This document shows, piece after piece, positions 1 through 5,924 of a DNA stretch of 30,883 bases; positions within the stretch are counted from its first letter, which is position 1; every line of letters starts with the position of its first letter. Below the pieces are notes generated by a model that had not been told where the DNA came from, did no database searches, and saw nothing but the letters and a program-made list of their open reading frames with translations. The translations under genes were made by a program, and so were the position numbers. The stretch is from the NCBI RefSeq assembly GCF_035946395.1, contig NZ_DASYZI010000367.1, positions 1 through 30,883 of the forward strand, in the 5' to 3' direction. This stretch comes from Actinocrinis sp035946395. GTDB taxonomy: Bacteria; Actinomycetota; Actinomycetes; Streptomycetales; Catenulisporaceae.

Positions 1-155
1 CCGGCGGCCGCGGCGAGCGTCCGGCCCGTGGCGGCGAGCGCCGTCCGGCGGCCGAAGGCGCGCCCGCGAGCGCGGCGCCCGTGAACACCATGCCCGCGAG
101 CGCCGCGGCCGAGGCTCCGGCCCCGCAGACCGACGCGGCTCCGAAGGAGGGGTGA
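1..155 (+). CDS. rpsC: 30S ribosomal protein S3, C-terminal tail (partial)
   Basis: Only the last 50 or so codons are present, read in the frame starting at base 3 and ending in TGA at 153-155. The tail is rich in Gly, Arg, Ala and Pro (for example GGRGERPARGGERR), like the disordered C-terminal extension of actinobacterial S3. The structured KH domains lie upstream of the window. Assignment rests on this composition and on the position just before rplP, the usual rpsC-rplP order of the S10 operon. The GGAGG of the rplP ribosome binding site lies inside the last codons. Confidence 0.8.
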   Translation, partial: GGRGERPARGGERRPAAEGAPASAAPVNTMPASAAAEAPAPQTDAAPKEG

Positions 156-158
156 CCC

Positions 159-578
159 ATGCTGATCCCCCGCAGGGTCAAGCACCGCAAGCAGCACCAC
201 CCGTCCCGCTCGGGCATGTCCAAGGGCGGCAACGAGCTGGCGTTCGGCGAGTACGGCATCCAGGCGCTCACGCCCGCGTACGTGACGAACCGCCAGATCG
301 AGTCCGCGCGTATCGCGATCAACCGGCACATCCGCCGTGGCGGCAAGGTCTGGATCAACATCTACCCGGACCGGCCGATCACCAAGAAGCCGGCCGAGAC
401 CCGGATGGGTTCCGGCAAGGGCTCGCCCGAGTGGTGGGTGGCGAACGTCAAGCCGGGCCGCGTGCTGTTCGAGCTGTCGTTCCCGAACGAGAAGGTCGCT
501 CGCGAGGCGCTGTTGCGCGCCACGCACAAGCTTCCGCTCAAGTGCCGGATCATCAAGCGCGAGGCAGGCGAGGTCTGA
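159..578 (+). CDS. rplP: 50S ribosomal protein L16
   Basis: A 139-residue protein of normal L16 length. It opens with MLIPRRVKHRKQHH and carries the conserved NGG-like and GSGKGSPEWWVANVKPG segments that contact 23S rRNA near the A-site tRNA elbow and the peptidyl transferase centre. The start is fixed by GGAGG at 146-150, eight bases upstream, and by family length. It follows rpsC by three bases and overlaps rpmC by one base (TGATG at 576-580), so translation of the pair is probably coupled. No anomaly seen. Confidence 0.97.
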   Translation: MLIPRRVKHRKQHHPSRSGMSKGGNELAFGEYGIQALTPAYVTNRQIESARIAINRHIRRGGKVWINIYPDRPITKKPAETRMGSGKGSPEWWVANVKPGRVLFELSFPNEKVAREALLRATHKLPLKCRIIKREAGEV

Positions 579-799
579 TGCCGATCGGGACCAGGACGCA
601 CGAGCTGCGCGAGCTGAGCGACGAGGCGCTCGCCGGCAAGCTGCGCGAGGCCAAGGAGGAGCTGTTCAACCTCCGCTTCCAGCAGGCCACCGGCCAGCTG
701 GAGAGCCACGGCCGGATGAAGGCCGTGAAGTCCGACATCGCGCGGATCTACACGATCCAGCGCGAGCGGGAGCTCGGTATCACGGACGGTGCCGAATGA
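578..799 (+). CDS. rpmC: 50S ribosomal protein L29
   Basis: A 73-residue protein predicted as two long helices, with the L29 hallmark LREAKEELFNLRFQQATGQL around residues 22-41. L29 sits at the polypeptide exit tunnel, where trigger factor and SRP dock. The ATG overlaps the rplP stop, and the TGA overlaps the rpsQ start (ATGA at 796-799). This coupled rplP-rpmC-rpsQ run is the standard end of the S10 operon. Confidence 0.96.
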   Translation: MPIGTRTHELRELSDEALAGKLREAKEELFNLRFQQATGQLESHGRMKAVKSDIARIYTIQRERELGITDGAE

Positions 800-1098
800 G
801 CGACGAGGTGGCGACGAACGTGACACAGAGCGGCGCGCAGAGCCAGGCGCGCGGAAGCCGCAAGGTCCGCGAGGGCCTGGTGGTCAGCGACAAGATGGAC
901 AAGACCGTCGTGGTGGCGGTCGAGGACCGCGTCAAGCACGCCATGTACGGCAAGGTCATGCGCCGTACCAGCAAGCTGAAGGCGCACGACGAGAAGAACG
1001 CCTGCGGTATCGGCGACCGGGTCCTGCTGATGGAGACCCGGCCGCTGTCCGCGACCAAGCGCTGGCGCGTGGTCGAGATCCTCGAGAAGGCGAAGTAA
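796..1098 (+). CDS. rpsQ: 30S ribosomal protein S17
   Basis: A 100-residue protein with an OB-fold core that binds 16S rRNA early in assembly. The S17 signature is visible: GLVVSDKMDKTVVVAVE near residues 30-46 and GDRVLLMETRPLSATKRWRVVEI near the C-terminus. About 20 extra N-terminal residues, rich in Ser, Thr and Gln, precede the core, as in other actinobacteria. It starts inside the rpmC stop codon, so it is translationally coupled. A 75-base spacer with hairpins separates it from rplN. Confidence 0.96.
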   Translation: MSDEVATNVTQSGAQSQARGSRKVREGLVVSDKMDKTVVVAVEDRVKHAMYGKVMRRTSKLKAHDEKNACGIGDRVLLMETRPLSATKRWRVVEILEKAK

Positions 1099-1173
1099 GC
1101 AACCCGCACGCTCTTAATTGAGCACAGTCCTCTGCGAAGAGACTGAGCAATCTCCAGTCAGGAGTAGTGGAAC
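1099..1173 (+). promoter_or_regulatory. Structured spacer upstream of rplN (spc operon entry)
   Basis: This 75-base spacer holds overlapping inverted repeats. CAGTC 1125-1129 pairs with GACTG 1141-1145 around TCT/AGA and a GCGA loop. The same GACTG can instead pair with CAGTC 1155-1159. CTCC 1152-1155 can pair with GGAG 1161-1164, the Shine-Dalgarno sequence of rplN, across a 5-base loop. The structures compete, which would suit control of rplN translation. Function is inferred only. Confidence 0.4.
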
Positions 1174-1542
1174 GTGATTCAACAGGAATCGCGGCTGCGG
1201 GTCGCCGACAACACCGGTGCCAAGGAAATCCTCTGCATCCGGGTTCTCGGTGGATCCAGCCGCCGCTACGCCGGGATCGGCGACGTGATCGTCGCCACCG
1301 TCAAGGACGCGCTGCCCGGCGCTGGCGTCAAGAAGGGCGACGTCGTCAAGGCGGTCGTCGTGCGCACCGTGAAGGAGCGCCGCCGCCCGGACGGCTCGTA
1401 CATCCGGTTCGACGAGAACGCGGCCGTCCTGATCAAGGATGGCGGCGACCCGCGCGGCACGCGCATCTTCGGCCCGGTCGGACGCGAACTGCGGGACAAG
1501 CGCTACATGCGCATCATCTCGCTGGCCCCGGAGGTGCTCTAG
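1174..1542 (+). CDS. rplN: 50S ribosomal protein L14
   Basis: A 122-residue protein of exact family length, starting at GTG with MIQQESRLRVADNTGAKEI, the standard L14 opening. L14 packs against L19 and forms bridges to the small subunit. The GTG is set by AGGAG at 1160-1164. In enterobacteria this gene opens the spc operon; here too it is preceded by the only non-overlapping gap of the region, one that can form hairpins over the ribosome binding site. rplX follows after two bases. Confidence 0.97.
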   Translation: MIQQESRLRVADNTGAKEILCIRVLGGSSRRYAGIGDVIVATVKDALPGAGVKKGDVVKAVVVRTVKERRRPDGSYIRFDENAAVLIKDGGDPRGTRIFGPVGRELRDKRYMRIISLAPEVL

Positions 1543-1544
1543 CC

Positions 1545-1916
1545 ATGGCGCACAAGATGAACATCCACAAGGGCGACCTGGTGCAGGTCATCTCCGGTAA
1601 GGACAAGGGCCTTCAGGGCAAGGTCGTGCAGGCCTTCCCGGACCGGCAGAAGGTCATCGTCGAGGGTGTCAACCGGGTCAAGAAGCACGAGAAGGTCGGC
1701 CAGACCGCTCGCGGCACCAAGACCGGCGGCATCATCACCAAAGAGGCTCCGATCCACGTCAGCAACGTGATGCTGGTGGTCGAGCACGAGGGCAAGAAGG
1801 TCGTCACCAGGGTCGGTTACCGGCGCGAGGAGCAGGAGCGCCGCCTGCCCGACGGCACGACGAAGACGGTCACGCGTTCCGTGCGGTTCGCGAAGAAGAC
1901 CGGTGAGGAAATCTGA
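1545..1916 (+). CDS. rplX: 50S ribosomal protein L24
   Basis: A 123-residue L24 with the KOW motif near the N-terminus (KGDLVQVISGKDKGLQGKVV, about residues 9-28). L24 is an assembly initiator that binds the 5' domain of 23S rRNA near the exit tunnel. The C-terminal segment after TRVGYR carries an extra charged stretch, EEQERRLPDGTTKT, making the protein roughly 15 residues longer than the Streptomyces form I remember. The stop overlaps the rplE start (TGATG at 1914-1918). Confidence 0.96.
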   Translation: MAHKMNIHKGDLVQVISGKDKGLQGKVVQAFPDRQKVIVEGVNRVKKHEKVGQTARGTKTGGIITKEAPIHVSNVMLVVEHEGKKVVTRVGYRREEQERRLPDGTTKTVTRSVRFAKKTGEEI

Positions 1917-2491
1917 TGACGGTCGTCGACGAGACCCCAGTCAAGGTGGCGCCCCGCCTCAAGGAGCGCTACCGCGCCGAGATCACGGTCGAGCTGCGCA
2001 AGCAGTTCGGCTACCAGAACGTCATGCAGGTGCCCGGGGTCGCCAAGGTGGTCGTGAACATGGGCGTCGGCGACGCCGCCCGCGACGCCAAGCTGATCGA
2101 GGGCGCGATCCGGGACCTGGCCACCATCACCGGCCAGAAGCCGGTCGTCACCCGGGCCCGCAAGTCCATCGCGCAGTTCAAGCTGCGCGAGGGGCAGCCG
2201 ATCGGCACGCACGTCACGCTGCGCGGCGACCGGATGTGGGAGTTCCTGGACCGGCTGATCAGCATCGCGCTGCCGCGTATCCGCGACTTCCGCGGCCTGT
2301 CGCCGAAGCAGTTCGACGGCAAGGGCAACTTCACCTTCGGCCTCAACGAGCAGTCCATGTTCCACGAGATCGACCAGGACAGGATCGACCGGGTCCGCGG
2401 CATGGACATCACCGTGGTCACCACGGCGGAGACCGACGACGAGGGGCGGGCGCTGCTCAAGCTGCTCGGCTTCCCGTTCAAGGAGGCGTGA
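1916..2491 (+). CDS. rplE: 50S ribosomal protein L5
   Basis: A 191-residue L5, slightly N-terminally extended as usual in actinobacteria. Conserved blocks are visible: VPGVAKVVVNMGVGDA, TGQKPVVTRARKSIAQFKLREG and FSPKQF-like GLSPKQFDGKGNF. L5 binds 5S rRNA with L18 and reaches the P-site tRNA. The start is coupled to rplX by a one-base overlap. The AAGGAGG of rpsZ lies in its last codons at 2480-2486. Confidence 0.97.
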   Translation: MTVVDETPVKVAPRLKERYRAEITVELRKQFGYQNVMQVPGVAKVVVNMGVGDAARDAKLIEGAIRDLATITGQKPVVTRARKSIAQFKLREGQPIGTHVTLRGDRMWEFLDRLISIALPRIRDFRGLSPKQFDGKGNFTFGLNEQSMFHEIDQDRIDRVRGMDITVVTTAETDDEGRALLKLLGFPFKEA

Positions 2492-2494
2492 AAA

Positions 2495-2680
2495 GTGGCG
2501 AAGACCGCCCTGATCAACAAGGCGAACCGCAAGCCGAAGTTCAAGGTGCGCGGCTACACCCGGTGCCAGAAGTGCGGCCGTCCGCACTCGGTGTACCGCA
2601 AGTTCGGCCTGTGCCGGGTCTGCCTGCGGACCATGGCGCACGCGGGCGAACTGCCCGGCGTGACCAAGTCGAGCTGGTAG
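2495..2680 (+). CDS. rpsZ: 30S ribosomal protein S14, zinc-binding type Z
   Basis: A 61-residue short S14 starting at GTG. Four cysteines, C24, C27, C40 and C43 (CQKC and CRVC), form the zinc site of the type Z paralogue; zinc-free S14 is longer and lacks them. S14 sits in the small-subunit head. The start is supported by AAGGAGG at 2480-2486, eight bases upstream, and by the MAKTALI opening. Unlike its tightly packed neighbours, the gene is followed by 324 bases without a convincing ORF. Confidence 0.96.
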   Translation: MAKTALINKANRKPKFKVRGYTRCQKCGRPHSVYRKFGLCRVCLRTMAHAGELPGVTKSSW

Positions 2681-3004
2681 CAACCGCCCGGCTGGTAAGA
2701 ACCACTGGTGACGAGCAGTTACCATTGAACGGTTGAAGACGCGGGTGCGGCGTACTCGTGACGCCGCATCACCGCCGCTTCGACAACGGGCGCTCTAGCG
2801 AAAGCGAGTCCGTCGGTACTCCGCCGCTCGAAAGAGGAACGGGCGGAAAGGCCGGCTGCTGGTCCCGAACCAGGCGCCTTGCAATGTCACTACGACGCCG
2901 TAGGTCCCCCCGGCGAATCCAAGGCACCTGGTTTTCGTGTTTCTTCCAGCTGTCTGTGATGCGCGTGGGGCGGAAACCGCGGTGGGAAGGCCGAAGGCCC
3001 ACCT
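2681..3004 (+). promoter_or_regulatory. Long structured gap between rpsZ and rpsH, candidate cis-regulatory RNA
   Basis: No credible gene is seen in these 324 bases; overlapping ORFs lack ribosomal or other recognisable content. Helices visible by eye are: 2681-2686 with 2730-2735 enclosing 2693-2698 with 2719-2724; 2746-2753 with 2761-2768; a small GAAA-capped hairpin 2793-2808; 2820-2825 with 2842-2847 enclosing 2827-2836 with a GAAA loop; 2868-2881 with 2920-2933 (13 of 14 pairs) enclosing 2890-2894 with 2899-2903; and 2981-2986 with 2998-3003. Helix 2859-2863 with 2869-2873 competes with the long stem. A T-rich tract follows at 2932-2945. I do not recognise a known riboswitch or r-protein leader class. 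A control element for the S8-L15 half of the operon is an inference. Confidence 0.55.
2868..2945 (+). terminator. Candidate attenuator hairpin with T-rich tail upstream of rpsH
   Basis: AACCAGGCGCCTTG (2868-2881) and CAAGGCACCTGGTT (2920-2933) form a 14-bp stem with one mismatch around a 38-base loop that itself holds CTACG/CGTAG. TTTTCGTGTTTCTT follows. The long loop and imperfect T tract make this weaker than a textbook terminator, and partial read-through would be required because rpsH to rplO lie downstream. Confidence 0.35.
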
Positions 3005-3403
3005 ATGACCATGACCGACCCGATCGCCGACATGCTCACCCGGCTGCGCAACGGCAACTCGGCGTACCACGACTCGGTGACCATGCCGTACTCGAAGCTC
3101 AAGGCCAGGATCGCCGAGATCCTCCAGCAGGAGGGCTACATCGCCTCCTACCAGGCCGAAGAGCTCCAGGTCGGCAAGAACCTGATCATCACGCTGAAGT
3201 ACGGCCCGAACCGCGAGCGCTCCATCGCCGGGATCAAGCGGATCTCGAAGCCCGGGCTGCGCGTCTACGCCAAGTCCACCAGCCTGCCGCGGGTGCTCGG
3301 CGGACTCGGTATCGCGATCATCTCCTCGTCCTCCGGTCTGCTCACGGACCGTCAGGCCGCCAAGAAGGGTGTGGGCGGGGAAGTCCTCGCCTACGTCTGG
3401 TAA
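3005..3403 (+). CDS. rpsH: 30S ribosomal protein S8
   Basis: A 132-residue S8 opening MTMTDPIADMLTRLRNGN and ending GKKGVGGEVLAYVW-like, both diagnostic. S8 binds helix 21 of 16S rRNA and, in E. coli, represses the spc operon by binding its mRNA. Two ATGs lie at 3005 and 3011; the first matches family usage. The bases just upstream (2981-3003) form a hairpin that covers the likely GAAGG ribosome binding site. The preceding 324-base structured gap makes this gene the natural candidate for autogenous control. Confidence 0.97.
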   Translation: MTMTDPIADMLTRLRNGNSAYHDSVTMPYSKLKARIAEILQQEGYIASYQAEELQVGKNLIITLKYGPNRERSIAGIKRISKPGLRVYAKSTSLPRVLGGLGIAIISSSSGLLTDRQAAKKGVGGEVLAYVW

Positions 3404-3426
3404 GTCCGGAAGGGAGGACTACAGCC

Positions 3427-3966
3427 ATGTCACGCATCGGACGGCTGCCCATCCCGGTTCCGGCCGGCGTTGAGGTCAGCATCGACGGGCGCGATGTCAC
3501 CGTGAAGGGGCCGAAGGGCGTCCTGAGCCACACGATCGTCGCACCGATCGAGATCGAGAAGTCAGAGGACGGCGCCCTGCGGGTGACCCGTCCCAACGAC
3601 GAGCGCGCGGCCAAGGAGCGGCACGGCCTGACCCGCACCCTCGTCAACAACATGATCGTGGGTGTGACCGCGGGTTACTCCAAGACCCTGGAGATCTCCG
3701 GAGTCGGTTACCGCGTGCAGGCCAAGGGCTCGGACCTGGAGTTCGCGCTCGGCTACTCGCACCCGATCACGGTCACCCCCCCGGAGGGCATCGAGTTCCG
3801 GGTCGAGGCCCCGACCCGCTTCGTGGTCTCGGGCATCGACAAGCAGAAGGTCGGCGAGGTCGCGGCGAACATAAGGAAGCTGCGCAAGCCGGACCCGTAC
3901 AAGGCCAAGGGCGTGCGGTACCAGGGCGAGGTCATCCGCCGCAAGGTCGGAAAGGCCGGTAAGTAG
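3427..3966 (+). CDS. rplF: 50S ribosomal protein L6
   Basis: A 179-residue L6 starting MSRIGRLPIPVPAGV. It has two related alpha/beta domains; the second carries the signature KLRKPDPYKAKGVRY near the C-terminus. L6 binds the sarcin-ricin loop region near the factor-binding site. The start follows GGGAGGA at 3411-3417. A longer in-frame reading from about 2758 would run through the rpsZ-rpsH gap and rpsH in another frame, and is not real. Confidence 0.97.
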   Translation: MSRIGRLPIPVPAGVEVSIDGRDVTVKGPKGVLSHTIVAPIEIEKSEDGALRVTRPNDERAAKERHGLTRTLVNNMIVGVTAGYSKTLEISGVGYRVQAKGSDLEFALGYSHPITVTPPEGIEFRVEAPTRFVVSGIDKQKVGEVAANIRKLRKPDPYKAKGVRYQGEVIRRKVGKAGK

Positions 3967-3968
3967 CC

Positions 3969-4352
3969 ATGGCTTACAGCATCAAGATCGCCAAGGGCGA
4001 CGCGAAGAAGGCCGTGGCGCGCAAGCGCCGGCACCTGCGCGTGCGCAAGCGGGTCAACGGCACCGCCGAGCGCCCGCGCCTGGTCATCACCCGGTCCAAC
4101 CGGCACATGGTGGCCCAGGTCGTCAACGACCGGCTCGGCCACACCGTGGCGTCCGCCTCCACCCTGGAGGCGGGGCTGCGCGGCACCGAGGGCCGCAAGA
4201 CGGACCTGTCCCGCGAGGTCGGCAAGCTGGTCGGCGAGCGGGCCAAGGCGGCCGGCATCACCACGGTCGTGTTCGACCGGGCCGGCTACAAGTACCACGG
4301 CCGGGTGGCGGCGGTCGCCGAGGGCGCCCGCGAAGCCGGTCTGGAGTTCTGA
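3969..4352 (+). CDS. rplR: 50S ribosomal protein L18
   Basis: A 127-residue L18 with a basic N-terminus (KAVARKRRHLRVRKRVNGTAERPRL) followed by VFDRAGYKYHGRVAAVAEGAREAGL, the conserved C-terminal core. With L5 it anchors 5S rRNA in the central protuberance. It starts two bases after the rplF stop. A 37-base spacer to rpsE follows, in which I see no clear structure. Confidence 0.97.
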   Translation: MAYSIKIAKGDAKKAVARKRRHLRVRKRVNGTAERPRLVITRSNRHMVAQVVNDRLGHTVASASTLEAGLRGTEGRKTDLSREVGKLVGERAKAAGITTVVFDRAGYKYHGRVAAVAEGAREAGLEF

Positions 4353-4389
4353 TGTACTACACCGAGATTATTGAGATGAGGGATTCCTG

Positions 4390-5019
4390 ATGCCTCCTCA
4401 GCAGCGCCGCGGCGGCGGCGCCGGCGGTGGCCGCGGTGGTGAGGGCGGGGAGCGTCGGGAACGTCGCGATCGCCGTAACCAGGACGCAGCTCCCGCCGCG
4501 GAGAAGACCGCGTACGTAGAGCGCGTGGTCACCATCAACCGCGTCGCCAAGGTCGTCAAGGGCGGCCGCAGATTCAGCTTCACGGCGCTGGTCGTCGTCG
4601 GTGACGGCGACGGCACGGTCGGCGTGGGCTATGGCAAGGCCAAGGAGGTGCCCGCGGCGATCGCCAAGGGCGTCGAGGAGGCCAAGAAGCACTTCTTCAA
4701 GGTGCCGCGGATCCAGGGCACCATCCCGCACCCGATCACCGGCGAGGACGCGGCCGGCGTCGTGCTGCTCAAGCCCGCCTCGGCCGGTACCGGCGTCATC
4801 GCCGGCGGACCGGTGCGCGCGGTGCTGGAGTGCGCGGGAGTGCACGACGTGCTGTCCAAGTCGCTGGGCTCGGACAACCCGATCAACATCGTGCACGCCA
4901 CGGTGGCCGCTCTCAAGGGCCTGGTACGGCCCGAGGAGATCGCCGCCCGCCGCGGCCTGCCGCTGGAGGACGTGGCCCCGGCCGCCCTGCTGCGCGCCCG
5001 CGCCGGAGTGGGAGGCTGA
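4390..5019 (+). CDS. rpsE: 30S ribosomal protein S5
   Basis: A 209-residue S5. A 40-residue low-complexity N-terminus rich in Arg and Gly (PPQQRRGGGAGGGRGG) precedes the double-stranded-RNA-binding-like domain (RVVTINRVAKVVKGGRRFSF) and the C-terminal domain (IPHPITGEDAAGVVLLKPA, GGPVRAVLE). S5 affects decoding accuracy and mRNA helicase activity at the entry tunnel. Start chosen at the ATG with GAGGG eight bases upstream. Glycine-arginine extensions of this kind are common in actinobacterial S5. Confidence 0.96.
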   Translation: MPPQQRRGGGAGGGRGGEGGERRERRDRRNQDAAPAAEKTAYVERVVTINRVAKVVKGGRRFSFTALVVVGDGDGTVGVGYGKAKEVPAAIAKGVEEAKKHFFKVPRIQGTIPHPITGEDAAGVVLLKPASAGTGVIAGGPVRAVLECAGVHDVLSKSLGSDNPINIVHATVAALKGLVRPEEIAARRGLPLEDVAPAALLRARAGVGG

Positions 5020-5020
5020 G

Positions 5021-5206
5021 ATGGCGAAGCTGAAGGTCACCCAGATCAGGTCGAAGATCGGCACCAAGCAGTTCCACCGCGCCACGCTGGACGCCCTGGG
5101 CCTGCGGCGGATCAACCACACGGTCGTCAAGGAGGACCGTCCGGAGATCCGCGGCATGGTGCACACCGTCCGCCACCTCGTGAAGGTTGAGGAGGTCGAG
5201 GACTGA
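5021..5206 (+). CDS. rpmD: 50S ribosomal protein L30
   Basis: A 61-residue L30 with the typical layout: KVTQIRSKIGTKQFHRATLDALGLRRIN in the first half and a conserved IRGMVHTVRHLVKVEEV in the second. It starts one base after the rpsE stop, and its TGA overlaps the rplO start (GATG at 5205-5208). It fits the universal rpsE-rpmD-rplO order. Confidence 0.96.
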   Translation: MAKLKVTQIRSKIGTKQFHRATLDALGLRRINHTVVKEDRPEIRGMVHTVRHLVKVEEVED

Positions 5207-5664
5207 TGTCCGAGCAGAAGACCCATGTGCTGAAGGTCCATCACCTCAAGCCCGCCCCCGGCGCCAAGACCGCCAAGACCCGGGTCGGCCGTGGTGAGGG
5301 TTCGAAGGGTAAGACCGCGGGCCGCGGTACCAAGGGCACCAAGGCGCGCTACCAGGTTCCGGAGAGCTTCGAGGGCGGCCAGATGCCGCTGCACATGAGG
5401 CTGCCGAAGCTGAAGGGCTTCAAGAACCGGTTCCGCGTCGAGTACCAGGTGGTCAACCTGGCCAAGCTCGCCGAGCTTTACCCGCAGGGCGGCGAGGTCA
5501 CCAAGGCCGACCTGGTGGCCAAGGGCGCGGTGCGCAAGAACGAGCTGGTCAAGGTGCTCGGCACCGGGGACATCTCGGTCGCGCTCAACGTCAGGGTGGA
5601 CGCCTACTCGGCCTCCGCCAAGGAGAAGATCACCGCGGCCGGCGGCTCCGTCGAGGAGCTGTAG
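5206..5664 (+). CDS. rplO: 50S ribosomal protein L15
   Basis: A 152-residue L15, last gene of the ribosomal block. The N-terminal Gly/Lys/Arg-rich extension (RVGRGEGSKGKTAGRGTKGTKAR) threads through 23S rRNA, and the C-terminal globular domain ends KEKITAAGGSVEEL. The N-terminal FEGGQMPLHMRLPKLKGFKN block is diagnostic. It is coupled to rpmD by a one-base overlap and is followed by a strong hairpin at 5701-5740 instead of running directly into secY. Confidence 0.97.
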   Translation: MSEQKTHVLKVHHLKPAPGAKTAKTRVGRGEGSKGKTAGRGTKGTKARYQVPESFEGGQMPLHMRLPKLKGFKNRFRVEYQVVNLAKLAELYPQGGEVTKADLVAKGAVRKNELVKVLGTGDISVALNVRVDAYSASAKEKITAAGGSVEEL

Positions 5665-5700
5665 CGCCGTAGCGCCGGAACTCGGCGCAGTAACACAGCA

Positions 5701-5740
5701 TTCGAAGGCCCGTCGCTTTCACCGGTGACGGGCCTTCGAA
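5701..5740 (+). terminator. Terminator-like hairpin between rplO and secY
   Basis: A perfect 14-bp inverted repeat, TTCGAAGGCCCGTC at 5701-5714 and its complement at 5727-5740, with a 12-base loop. No T run follows, which is common for actinobacterial terminators. It should end most spc-operon transcripts, so secY-adk needs its own promoter in 5741-5920. Confidence 0.7.
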
Positions 5741-5924
5741 CTGCGCGTTCACCGGCCGTCGATTGCAGATTACGGCTGAGTATCGCTTTGTCCTGTCCTC
5801 TCTGCGTAAGATGGCGCAAGCCGGGCAGATGCCGGGCAGTTCAGCCGTGTCCCCACCGGGGACGCAACCGTTATCAGGAGCCGCCGACCGCCGCACGGGT
5901 CGACGGGGTAGCGCAGGAGGAACA
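5741..5924 (+). promoter_or_regulatory. Upstream region of secY
   Basis: This 184-base spacer should hold the secY promoter. A -10-like TAAGAT is at 5807-5812 but no good -35 sits 17-18 bases upstream, so I do not call one firmly. A small perfect hairpin GTCCCC-ACC-GGGGAC lies at 5849-5863, and AGGAGG at 5915-5920 is the secY ribosome binding site. An in-frame ATG at 5763 would add 54 residues and is rejected. Confidence 0.35.

Noticed and set aside
2681..3004. A tRNA, tmRNA, RNase P RNA or known riboswitch in the rpsZ-rpsH gap
   Set aside because: I looked for T-loop, T-box, cobalamin, TPP, glycine, ydaO and RNase P signature strings and found none that fit; hence described only as an unclassified structured element.
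5763..5924. N-terminal extension of SecY from an upstream ATG
   Set aside because: The added 54 residues are not SecY-like, and the GTG at 5925 has a good AGGAGG.
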